This document shows, in pieces, positions 50,966 through 58,312 of a stretch of DNA of 64,000 nucleotides. A model generated the notes under the pieces. The model saw only the letters and a program-made list of their open reading frames with translations, did not search any database and was not told the DNA's origin. Position numbers and translations under genes: made by a program. Each line of letters begins with the position of its first letter. Within the stretch, counting starts at the first letter, position 1. Source of the stretch: CAZTTG01 sp964615935 (lineage in GTDB: Bacteria; Planctomycetota; UBA1135; GCA-002686595); assembly GCA_964615935.1 (NCBI GenBank), contig CAZTTG010000009.1:27440-91439 (forward strand), given 5' to 3'.

Positions 50966-52342
50966 ATGACGAGCCCGAGATCAGGCAGGCGCTGCGGACC
51001 GAGGGCCCGACCAGCCCGGCTCGGAGTGCTCCTGGTGGTCGCGGCGCTCCTGGCGATGACCGCGGAGCACTCGGCGGCCCGCCAGTCGGACGCCCAGGAG
51101 CCGGCCAGCACCATCGAGCAGCGCGTGCTGGACCTGCTCTACTCGGCCGAGGGCGCCGACGGGATCTCCCGGAAGGGGACCCTCCGGGCGCTCGCCGACC
51201 TGGGCGTCCCGGCCGTGCCGGCGTACCTGGCGATCCTGTCCGGAAGGCTCGAGCCGATCGAGTCGGAGTCGAGCGATCTCTCCATGGCTCCGGCCTTCGA
51301 GATCCGGCCTCTCCTGGAGGAGGTCCTGGCCGAGCTCCCCGAGCGGGAGGTCATCCGGGCCGTCTCGGAGAGCCTCGACGAGCACGGCTCGATCGAGGAT
51401 CAGCTCATGGGCATCCGCGTCCTGGCGGGGATCGGCAGCGCCTCGGCGCTCGAGCGGATCCTGGACCTCTGCGGGGAACTGCCGGAGAGCCACCTGCGGC
51501 GACCCTTCGTGCGCGCCCGGCTGATCGAGGCCGTGAACCTCGCGCTGGAGCGGGATCCGAGGTCCGCGACCCTGCTCTGCGCGCGCCTGCAGGACCTCTC
51601 CGAGCGCGAGGTCACCATCCTGGCCGCCCCGCTGGTCCGCTCTGCGGGCTGCGAGGGCCTGTCGGCCCTGACGTGGGGCCTGCTGCGCGACTCCCGGCTC
51701 GAGCTGCCGCTGATCGAGGCGCTCGGGGAGCTGCCGCTGCGCGACTCCGCCCACTGCGGCCACGACTGCGCGAGGCTGGTTCGACCCTACCTCGACAGCG
51801 CCGACTGGAAGGTCCGCCGCCAGGCCGCCCACACCCTGGGCGCCCTGCGGGACCTCGAGGCGATCCCCGCGCTCGTGGTGATGCTGCGGGAGGCGGAGCC
51901 GCACCTCGTGCCGGCCGCCCGGCAGGCGCTCTCGGCCATCACCGGCCTCGCGCGCTCGGGCGATCCGGAGCGCTGGGACGCGTGGTACGCGTCCGAGCGG
52001 GAGTGGATGGCGGGGCGGAGTCCCGGGCTGCTGGAGGCCCTGCACTCCTCCGAGGCGGCCCGGGTGCTGGCGGCGATCCGCGAGCTCTCCCAGCACCCGA
52101 TCGCGCGGCGGGAGGCGACCCTGGAGATGGGCAGCGCGCTCGTCGACCTGAGCGATGAGCTCCTGCCGATCGCCATCGATGCCCTGGGGCGGATGAGATC
52201 GCCGGAGGCCCTGCCGATCCTGGTGGGGATCCTGGAGGACAGGAACCCCGAGGCGCGCGAGCTGGCGCTCGAGCACCTGCGGGCCTGGACCGGCGAGGAG
52301 GAGCGCGGGGACGTTCAGGACTGGACGGAATGGATGAGGTGA
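50966..52342 (+). CDS. Exported HEAT-repeat protein
   Basis: 458 residues with an N-terminal membrane or signal segment (ARLGVLLVVAALLAMTAEHSAARQ). The rest is a helical solenoid of HEAT/PBS-lyase-like repeats: GTLRALADLGVPAVPAYLAIL, LMGIRVLAGIGSASALERILDLC, WKVRRQAAHTLGALRDLEAIPALVVMLREAE, EALPILVGILEDRNPEARELALEHL. Such solenoids mediate protein contacts. It lies between the PilX-like and HAMP-protein genes in the same direction (22 and 10 bases apart), so it is probably a scaffold or accessory of this secretion or pilus system. Confidence 0.82.
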   Translation: MTSPRSGRRCGPRARPARLGVLLVVAALLAMTAEHSAARQSDAQEPASTIEQRVLDLLYSAEGADGISRKGTLRALADLGVPAVPAYLAILSGRLEPIESESSDLSMAPAFEIRPLLEEVLAELPEREVIRAVSESLDEHGSIEDQLMGIRVLAGIGSASALERILDLCGELPESHLRRPFVRARLIEAVNLALERDPRSATLLCARLQDLSEREVTILAAPLVRSAGCEGLSALTWGLLRDSRLELPLIEALGELPLRDSAHCGHDCARLVRPYLDSADWKVRRQAAHTLGALRDLEAIPALVVMLREAEPHLVPAARQALSAITGLARSGDPERWDAWYASEREWMAGRSPGLLEALHSSEAARVLAAIRELSQHPIARREATLEMGSALVDLSDELLPIAIDALGRMRSPEALPILVGILEDRNPEARELALEHLRAWTGEEERGDVQDWTEWMR

Positions 52343-52352
52343 GACGACTCCC

Positions 52353-52826
52353 ATGAAGAACCGACGCAGACGCAATCTGATCAACCCGCGGATACAGCTG
52401 AGGTTCGCCCTGCTGTTCCTGTCCGCCTCGGGACTCTCGGTCGTGCTCCAGACCCTGATCCTGTACTGGGCCTTGACGCGCGTGGCCGAGGGCCTGCCCG
52501 CCGAGGGCCACCTGTTGATGCGGCAGCTGCCGGCCATCCTGATCACGAACCTGCTGATCGCCTTCGCGGTGCTGACGCCCCTGACCATCATCGCCGGCAT
52601 CCTGTCGACCTTCCGCCTGTGCGGCCCCCTGCACCAGTTCCAGCTCTTCCTCGAGCAGGTGGCCGCCGGCCAGCGCACCGAGCCCTGCCGGATCCGCAAG
52701 GACGACGAGCTGCAGGATCTCTGCGCGCTCCTGAACCGGGCCACCGCGCCCCTGCTGGAGGCGGGCGAGCGCGAGGAGCACCCCTGCTCCGACTGCCAAT
52801 GCGGCCGTGAGGCCGGCGCCGCATGA
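52353..52826 (+). CDS. Two-helix membrane protein with HAMP-like domain
   Basis: 157 residues. Two transmembrane helices (about 18-42, FALLFLSASGLSVVLQTLILYWAL, and 60-85, PAILITNLLIAFAVLTPLTIIAGIL) are followed by a HAMP-like linker (GPLHQFQLFLEQVAAGQRTEPCRIRKDDELQDLCALLNR, about 92-130) with the expected Pro and DEL. No kinase or methyl-acceptor output domain follows; the protein ends with a Cys-rich tail (CSDCQC). It may relay a membrane signal to the adjacent ATPase or receiver. Its TGA overlaps the ATPase ATG as ATGA. Confidence 0.8.
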   Translation: MKNRRRRNLINPRIQLRFALLFLSASGLSVVLQTLILYWALTRVAEGLPAEGHLLMRQLPAILITNLLIAFAVLTPLTIIAGILSTFRLCGPLHQFQLFLEQVAAGQRTEPCRIRKDDELQDLCALLNRATAPLLEAGEREEHPCSDCQCGREAGAA

Positions 52827-54529
52827 CCCGCAAGCCGCACGTCCTGATCGGCCAGATCCTGAAGGATCGTGGCTGCATCGACGAGGAGGCCCTGCAGTCC
52901 GCGCTGGCCCACAAGCGCGCTCACGGGGTGAAGCTCGGCGAGGCCCTGCTGTTCCTGAATCTGGTGAGCGAGGAGCAGCTCGCGGCGTCCCTGCGCGAGC
53001 AGGGGAAGATCCCCTGCATCAACCTGCGCCCGAGCATCGTGGATCCGGCCGTCGCCAAGGACCTGGGCCCCGAGCGGTCCAAGGAGCTGGTGGCCATGGC
53101 GGTCAACCGCATCGCCGGGATCACCACGGTCGCCATGGCCGACCCGGGCGACGTCTACGCGGTGGACGAGCTGGCGCGGCAACTGCAGACCCCGGTGATG
53201 GCGGTGCACGCCCCGCCCTCGAGGATCCTGGACTGCATCGAGGAGGTGTTCCTCAGCGATGGGGATCGGGCCGCCGTCCGGCTGGACGAGCTGGTCGACC
53301 AGGTGGGGGGCCTCGCCGGCGGGCTCGACCTCGACCAGCCCCCCGTGGAGGAGGAAGAGGAGGAGGCGGGCCTGGACCAGCCCGTGATCAGCCTCATCCG
53401 CAACGTCCTGGAGGAGGCCCACGGCATGGGCGCCAGCGACATCCACCTGGAGCCGCGCCGGGAAGGCTTCCTGGTCCGCTTCCGGCTCGACGGCGCGCTC
53501 TACGAGCGTCTGAGCGCGCCGCGGAGCTGGGCTCGACCGGCGGTCTCCCGGGTGAAGGTGCTGGCCCAGCTCGACATCGCCCAGCGGCGTCTGCCCCAGG
53601 ACGGCCGGGCCCAGGTGCGGATCCGGGGGAAGCGGGTCGACCTGCGCATCGCCACCACGCCCACCCTGGTCGGCGAGGGCGCCGTGATCCGGATCCTGGA
53701 CGGCGGCCGCGAGGTGCCCGACCTGGAGGCCGTGAACCTGGCGCCCCGGCAGCTCGAGGATCTGCGCCGGATGATCCTGTGCCGCAACGGCTTCATCCTG
53801 ACCACCGGGCCCACCGGCAGCGGCAAGACCACCACCCTGTACGCGCTGCTCAAGGAGATCACGACCCCCGAGCTGAAGATCATCACGCTCGAGGATCCGG
53901 TCGAGAACGAGCTCCCCGGGGTGTCGCAGATCGCCACCCAGCCGAAGATCGGGCTGACCTTCGCCACCGGCCTGCGCTCCATCCTGCGGCAGGACCCCGA
54001 CGTGGTGCTGGTGGGCGAGGTGCGCGACGAGGAGACCGCCCAGATCGCCGTCCAGGCCGCCCTCACCGGCCACCTGGTGCTCTCCACCCTCCACACGGTG
54101 GGGACCGCCGAGACGGTGGTGCGGCTGACGGAGATGGGGGTGGAGCCCTACCTGCTGGCCGACACCCTGCGCGGCATCCTCGCCCAGCGGCTGGTGCGGC
54201 GCATCTGCAACCACTGCCGGCGGCCGGCCGAGGTGCAGCCCGAGCTCCTGGAGTGGTTGGGCCTGGACCCCTCGGAGGAGACGCGCTTCCAGGAGGGGGC
54301 CGGCTGCACTCACTGCCGCGGCACGGGCTTCAAGGGCCGCCCGGGCCTGTTCGAGGTGGTGCAGGTCACCCCCGAGCTGGCGGAGGCGGTCGCCCGCGGA
54401 TCGACCACCGCCGAGCTGCGCCGGGTCATGGCGGAGCTCGAGGTGGTGACGCTGCGGGGCGACGGACTGCGCAAGGCCCGCCAGGGCCTGACCACCCTGG
54501 AGGAGGTCCTGGCCGTAACTTCGAGGTGA
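52823..54529 (+). CDS. PilB/GspE-type secretion ATPase
   Basis: 568 residues. The N-terminal ~150 residues resemble MshEN domains (IGQILKDRGCIDEEALQSALAHK, then KLGEALLFLNLVSEEQLAASLREQGKIPC), which bind cyclic di-GMP in related ATPases; the first repeat lacks the leading basic residue, so binding is uncertain. An acidic linker (EEEEEEA) follows. The ATPase core has Walker A GPTGSGKTTT with Lys335, the Asp box GASDIHLEPR, Walker B ILRQDPDVVLVGEVRDEET, a His box and a four-Cys zinc motif CNHC...CTHC (about 460-500). It powers pilus or pseudopilus assembly at the inner membrane. No retraction ATPase (PilT) or PilC platform is adjacent. Confidence 0.94.
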   Translation: MTRKPHVLIGQILKDRGCIDEEALQSALAHKRAHGVKLGEALLFLNLVSEEQLAASLREQGKIPCINLRPSIVDPAVAKDLGPERSKELVAMAVNRIAGITTVAMADPGDVYAVDELARQLQTPVMAVHAPPSRILDCIEEVFLSDGDRAAVRLDELVDQVGGLAGGLDLDQPPVEEEEEEAGLDQPVISLIRNVLEEAHGMGASDIHLEPRREGFLVRFRLDGALYERLSAPRSWARPAVSRVKVLAQLDIAQRRLPQDGRAQVRIRGKRVDLRIATTPTLVGEGAVIRILDGGREVPDLEAVNLAPRQLEDLRRMILCRNGFILTTGPTGSGKTTTLYALLKEITTPELKIITLEDPVENELPGVSQIATQPKIGLTFATGLRSILRQDPDVVLVGEVRDEETAQIAVQAALTGHLVLSTLHTVGTAETVVRLTEMGVEPYLLADTLRGILAQRLVRRICNHCRRPAEVQPELLEWLGLDPSEETRFQEGAGCTHCRGTGFKGRPGLFEVVQVTPELAEAVARGSTTAELRRVMAELEVVTLRGDGLRKARQGLTTLEEVLAVTSR

Positions 54530-54537
54530 GCCGAAGG

Positions 54538-54927
54538 ATGAAGTCAGCCTACATCGTGCACGATCTCGAGGAGAGTCAGTCCTCCAGCGGCGTCCTGCTG
54601 GAGACGCTGGGGTTCCACGTGACCTACATGACCAGCGTGCAGGAGTGCCTGAACCGGCTGCGCGGCGAGCACCCCACGGTGATCGTGATGGACGTCCTCC
54701 TCGACGGCCCCAACGGCTTCGAGGCCTGCCGGCAGATCCGCGAGGAGCACGGCCCGGAGCAGTTCCCGATCATCCTGCGGGCGGGGATCTTCCGCTCCTC
54801 CATGTACCGGGAGGAGGCCCTGCGGGCGGGGGCCCAGCACTACCTGGTCTCCACCGGGGGGAGCGATCTGAGCGAGGCCCTGCAGGAGCTGGCCGGCAGC
54901 GAGACGGTGGAGAGTCCCCCCGCCTGA
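54538..54927 (+). CDS. Degenerate receiver (CheY-like) domain protein
   Basis: 129 residues. The receiver fold is recognisable: AYIVHDLEESQSSSGVLLETLGF, VIVMDVLLDGPNGFEACRQIR with the phospho-acceptor position Asp52. However, the acidic pocket is H8-D9 instead of two acids, the switch Thr/Ser is replaced (IILRAG, Arg81) and the conserved Lys of the YLxKP loop is Ser105 (HYLVSTGG). It is therefore likely not phosphorylated in the normal way, or it is a stand-alone adaptor. It is nine bases from the ATPase stop, closing the operon. Confidence 0.85.
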   Translation: MKSAYIVHDLEESQSSSGVLLETLGFHVTYMTSVQECLNRLRGEHPTVIVMDVLLDGPNGFEACRQIREEHGPEQFPIILRAGIFRSSMYREEALRAGAQHYLVSTGGSDLSEALQELAGSETVESPPA

Positions 54928-54931
54928 GGCG

Positions 54932-56878
54932 CTACCGCGGCGGCTCGAAGGCGTCCTCGGCCAGAGGCGGATCGGGCCGGAAGGTCATCTCGCGCAGGAT
55001 TCCGTGCGCGGGCATGCGGGTGCGGCTGGCGTAGACGTACCCGTCGATCCGGGCCCAGGCCTCGTAGGTCACCTCGAGGTCCCCCTGCTCGGAGGGCAGG
55101 CGGCTTCCCATGCGGCGCGGGCGTCCCTCCTCGTCGAGCTCGAGCCAGACCAGGTAGTCGAAGCCGTTGTCGGCCACGACCTCGAGGCGCCCTCCTGCGC
55201 CCAGGCGCACGCGCACCTCGGGATCGCCCGCCAGGCGGTGCAGGACGTAGTACAGCGTGCGGCGGATGGCGGCGAGCTGGTCGCGATGTTCCCGGCTCGA
55301 GCTGAGCCTGACGATGCCCTCGCGCCACTCCCAGGCGCCGGTCTCGTTGATCAGCCGGCTGCTGGCCTGACCGCCGAAGTCCTGCTCCATGATGGCGGCC
55401 AGGGGCTCGAAGCGCTGGAGCACCCGGGAGCGGATGCTCCGCGTCGAGGCCTCCAGGCGGATCATCCCCGACCTCTCGCAGCTCTGCAGGGCCGCCCAGC
55501 GCCGGTGGCCTCCGAGGGCCTCGAACATGCGCTGCAGCTGGTCGAGAGCCGCCAGGTCGAGGCCGGCCGCGCCCGTGGGGTTGAGCGGGGTCACCGGCGC
55601 GATCTCCTCGAGGGGGCCGCGGAGGAGCCCGGCCGGGCCGACGACGACGATCAGCCAGCGATCGGGGTCGAGGAGCGGCCGCAGGGCGGTCTCGAGCTCC
55701 GTCCGGGAGGCTGCCCGGAGGCGCTCGAGCTCGCGCTCCTGATGATCCGGGCGCAGGCCCGCGCAGGCCAGCTCCAGGGGGCTGGCCGCCCGGTGGTCGG
55801 GTCGCGGACTCCGGTCGGAGAGGCTCGCCCGGAGCCGCTCCCACATCCCGTCGGCGTCGGCGAAGCGCGCGCGCAGGGCGCGGATCCGCGGTGCGAGCTC
55901 CTGGTGGGGGACGCTCGCGGCGATCCTCCAGTCGCCGTGGCCGCTCCAGTCGGGCCGCGAGACCGCGGCCATCCCCAGTTCCCGGACGCCGGCGAGCCAC
56001 AGGCGCACCAGCGTCGAGTCGCTCCCCTCGCCCGACGAGCTGGGACCGCCGACGCGCAGCTCGCTCCTCTCCGCGGTGGGGGCGTCCAGCAGGTAGATCC
56101 TCGGCCCGGCGGGTTTGCGGAAACCCTCGACGGGCCGGATCCGCGGCAGCGAAGGTGTCGCGGGCAGCTCGACCAGCGCGCCGCGCACCGTCGCGACGGG
56201 GTCGCCCATCGACGGCGGGCAGGAGAGCCCGATCCACAGCCGCTCGCCGCCCAGGTGCAGCCGATGGTGAGCGGCCACGCCGGCCAGGGTCACCCCGGCG
56301 CCCCCCCAGCGGTGCCGCGCGACGATCGAGTCGCGGCCGTAGCCGAGCTCATCGAGGAGACGGTCGGCGGCGTCCGCGGGACCCGCGCGGCGTGCCGGCG
56401 CCACCAGCCTCGCCCCCTCCCGCGAGTAGGCCGGCGAGGCGACCAGGTCGCGGAGGCGGGCCAGCTGGTCCCCCAGGTCTTCCGGCCGGCAGGAGAAGGC
56501 GAATCGGAGGGTCGTCAGACCGGACTCGATCGCGAGCTCGGCATCGTGCTCCTCGAGCCAGGCCTCGAGCTCGGCCGCGCTCGAGCTGGTGCTGCCGCAG
56601 GCGCGCAGGGTCGGGCCCAACGCGCGCGGGGTGCCCGCCGGCCGGGGGGCGGCGGTGCGCTCGCCCGCCTGGAAGACCAGCAGCCCCTCGACGCACTCCG
56701 TCCCCTCCGCGGGCAGGAGCACGAGCCGGCCGCCCTCGGGGAGCCGGTGCGCCTCGAGACCGGGCGGCGCCGCGGGCGGGCCGATCTGCCCGTCCCGGGG
56801 GGCCGGCCCCTCCTGCGCGCCGAGCCAGGAGGCCGCCGCCAGCAGGACGGCCGGCGGCAGCAGGTGCCTCGCGTTCAT
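54932..56878 (-). CDS. Exported M16-like (insulinase fold) protein lacking the zinc motif
   Basis: 648 residues from ATG 56878 (56887 would also work) with signal peptide (PPAVLLAAASWLGAQ). EAHRLPEGGRLVLLPAEGTECVEGLLVFQAGERTAAP resembles the first strands of M16 peptidases, but the expected HxxEH zinc site is absent (the region reads PRALGPTLRACGS). A second M16-like half can be traced from GPRIYLLDAPTAERSELRVGG (about 235). The C-terminal ~200 residues look like outer-membrane lipoprotein-sorting-like beta structure (DLEVTYEAWARIDGYVYASRTRM). It is likely a non-peptidase homologue in the envelope, or the family call is wrong. It converges on the receiver gene with a four-base gap. Confidence 0.65.
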   Translation of the reverse strand: MNARHLLPPAVLLAAASWLGAQEGPAPRDGQIGPPAAPPGLEAHRLPEGGRLVLLPAEGTECVEGLLVFQAGERTAAPRPAGTPRALGPTLRACGSTSSSAAELEAWLEEHDAELAIESGLTTLRFAFSCRPEDLGDQLARLRDLVASPAYSREGARLVAPARRAGPADAADRLLDELGYGRDSIVARHRWGGAGVTLAGVAAHHRLHLGGERLWIGLSCPPSMGDPVATVRGALVELPATPSLPRIRPVEGFRKPAGPRIYLLDAPTAERSELRVGGPSSSGEGSDSTLVRLWLAGVRELGMAAVSRPDWSGHGDWRIAASVPHQELAPRIRALRARFADADGMWERLRASLSDRSPRPDHRAASPLELACAGLRPDHQERELERLRAASRTELETALRPLLDPDRWLIVVVGPAGLLRGPLEEIAPVTPLNPTGAAGLDLAALDQLQRMFEALGGHRRWAALQSCERSGMIRLEASTRSIRSRVLQRFEPLAAIMEQDFGGQASSRLINETGAWEWREGIVRLSSSREHRDQLAAIRRTLYYVLHRLAGDPEVRVRLGAGGRLEVVADNGFDYLVWLELDEEGRPRRMGSRLPSEQGDLEVTYEAWARIDGYVYASRTRMPAHGILREMTFRPDPPLAEDAFEPPR

Positions 56879-56957
56879 GGTCCGCATTCTACCCTCCGGC
56901 GCCCCTTGCGCCCGCGCATCGCGCGCGGCACCCTCGGGACCCGCCTCCCCCAGTACC

Positions 56958-57464
56958 GTGAGCCTCGAAGAGCACAAGCGCGAAGCCCCCGAGAGGGTGC
57001 GCTTCGGAGTCCTGACCATCAGCGACACCCGCACGCCCGGGAGCGATCCCGGCGGCGACCTCCTGGTCGAGTCGATCGAGGGCGCCGGTCACCGGGTGGC
57101 GCGCCGTGGGCTCGTCCGGGACGAGGCGGTCGAGATCCAGCGGGCCGTGCGGGAGCTGGCGGACGACGAGGGCGTGGACCTGGTCCTGACCACGGGCGGC
57201 ACCGGCATCTCGCCGAGGGACGTGACCTACGACGCGCTGCGCGAGGTCCTGGACAGCGAGATCCCCGGCTTCGGGGAGCTGTTCCGCTGGCTCTCCCACC
57301 GGGAGATCGGCAGCGCGACCATGCTCTCCCGCGCGATCGGGGGCCTCCTCGACGGCAAGGTGGTGCTGGCCCTGCCGGGCTCGCCCAAGGCGCTGCGCCT
57401 GGCCATGGAAGAGATCGTGCTCGCCGAGGCGGGGCACCTCGTGTCGCAGTCGCGGGGGCGGTAG
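56958..57464 (+). CDS. moaB: Molybdenum cofactor biosynthesis protein B
   Basis: 168 residues from GTG 56958. It belongs to the MoaB/MogA family that adenylates molybdopterin. Motifs: RFGVLTISDTRTPGSDPGGDLL at the N-terminus, LVLTTGGTGISPRDVTYDALR, IPGFGELFRWLSHREIGSATMLSRAIGG and KVVLALPGSPKALRLAMEEI. The conserved TTGGTG and PGSPKA loops, which bind the pterin phosphate and nucleotide, are intact. Cytoplasmic; no other molybdenum cofactor genes are nearby. The hairpin at 57482-57535 follows. Confidence 0.93.
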   Translation: MSLEEHKREAPERVRFGVLTISDTRTPGSDPGGDLLVESIEGAGHRVARRGLVRDEAVEIQRAVRELADDEGVDLVLTTGGTGISPRDVTYDALREVLDSEIPGFGELFRWLSHREIGSATMLSRAIGGLLDGKVVLALPGSPKALRLAMEEIVLAEAGHLVSQSRGR

Positions 57465-57481
57465 CACGCGCGGCATGTCCT

Positions 57482-57535
57482 CTCGAAGAAACCGCCAAGG
57501 GCGCTGCCCTTGGCGCTCTTGGCGGTTTCTTCGAG
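57482..57535. repeat. 18-bp perfect hairpin, dispersed repeat or bidirectional terminator
   Basis: CTCGAAGAAACCGCCAAG (57482-57499) and CTTGGCGGTTTCTTCGAG (57518-57535) pair perfectly around an 18-base loop that itself contains AGGGC/GCCCT. It sits between the stops of moaB and the convergent tetR gene, a good place for termination in both directions. The right-arm sequence recurs at 42460-42483. Confidence 0.8.
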
Positions 57536-57553
57536 GAGACCCGCCGCGAGGTC

Positions 57554-58177
57554 TCAGACGCTCGGCTGCCGAACGACGATCGCGACCGCTTTCAGGTAGG
57601 CCAGGGCGTGGCCCAGGGCCCGATCGAGCGGACCCGGATCGCGGGAGGTGCGCGACAGCAGGAAGCCGCCCTGCACGCTGGCCAGGACGAACTCGGCCAG
57701 CTCGGCCGGCACGGCGCCCTCGCGCAGCTCGCCGCGGCTCCTCATGGCCTCCAGGCCCCGCACCAGGGGCGCGGACCAGTCGGCGAAGGCCCGGGCCACG
57801 GTGGGGCGCAGGTTCTCCTCGCGGGGAGCCACCTCGGCCGCGTAGTTGCCCAGCGGGCAGCCGCCGCGGCACCCCTGGGAGCGGTTCCAGCCCGATATGG
57901 CCTCGAACCAGCTCCGGATGCCCTGCAGGGAGTCGAGGCGCTCGAGGTGGTCGGCGTGGAGCCGGCGTATGCCCGAGATCTCGTAGTCCAGGAGCGCCTT
58001 CAGGAAGTCGCTGCGGTCCTGGAAGTAGTGGTAGAACTGGCTCTTACCGGTTCCCGAGCGCTCCAGGATCTTGTCGAGGCTGCTGGCGCCGATGCCCTGC
58101 TCGACCATCAGCTCCGAGGCGGCCGCCAGGATCCGATCCCGGGTGGCCCGCCCCTTTCCGGTCTTGGGTTCGATCAT
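57554..58177 (-). CDS. TetR family transcriptional regulator
   Basis: 207 residues. The N-terminal helix-turn-helix (about 10-60) is clear: RDRILAAASELMVEQGIGASSLDKILERSGTGKSQFYHYFQDRSDFLKALL. The C-terminal ligand domain has GCRGGCPLGNYAAEVAPREENLRPTVARAFADW, the GCP-GN pattern of TetR proteins that often control oxidoreductase or efflux genes; the two Cys could sense thiol-reactive compounds. It is divergent from the tricorn-like gene across 135 bases, which it may control. CGCTCGAGCG at 58208-58217 is a perfect 10-base palindrome in that gap and a weak operator candidate. Confidence 0.92.
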   Translation of the reverse strand: MIEPKTGKGRATRDRILAAASELMVEQGIGASSLDKILERSGTGKSQFYHYFQDRSDFLKALLDYEISGIRRLHADHLERLDSLQGIRSWFEAISGWNRSQGCRGGCPLGNYAAEVAPREENLRPTVARAFADWSAPLVRGLEAMRSRGELREGAVPAELAEFVLASVQGGFLLSRTSRDPGPLDRALGHALAYLKAVAIVVRQPSV

Positions 58178-58312
58178 GTGGGGTCCAGACTCTCGCAGGC
58201 GCATAGACGCTCGAGCGCCCCTTCCCAACTCCCTTCTGGCTAGAATTCTCCACCGTTCCCCCTCTCGGGAGGCCCAGGCCCCCCCGAGCGCACCCCGGAT
58301 CGCCCCCGAACC

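Noticed and set aside
58208..58217. CGCTCGAGCG palindrome as a TetR operator
   Set aside because: Ten-base palindromes are common in this GC-rich DNA and there is no second half-site; kept only as a remark.
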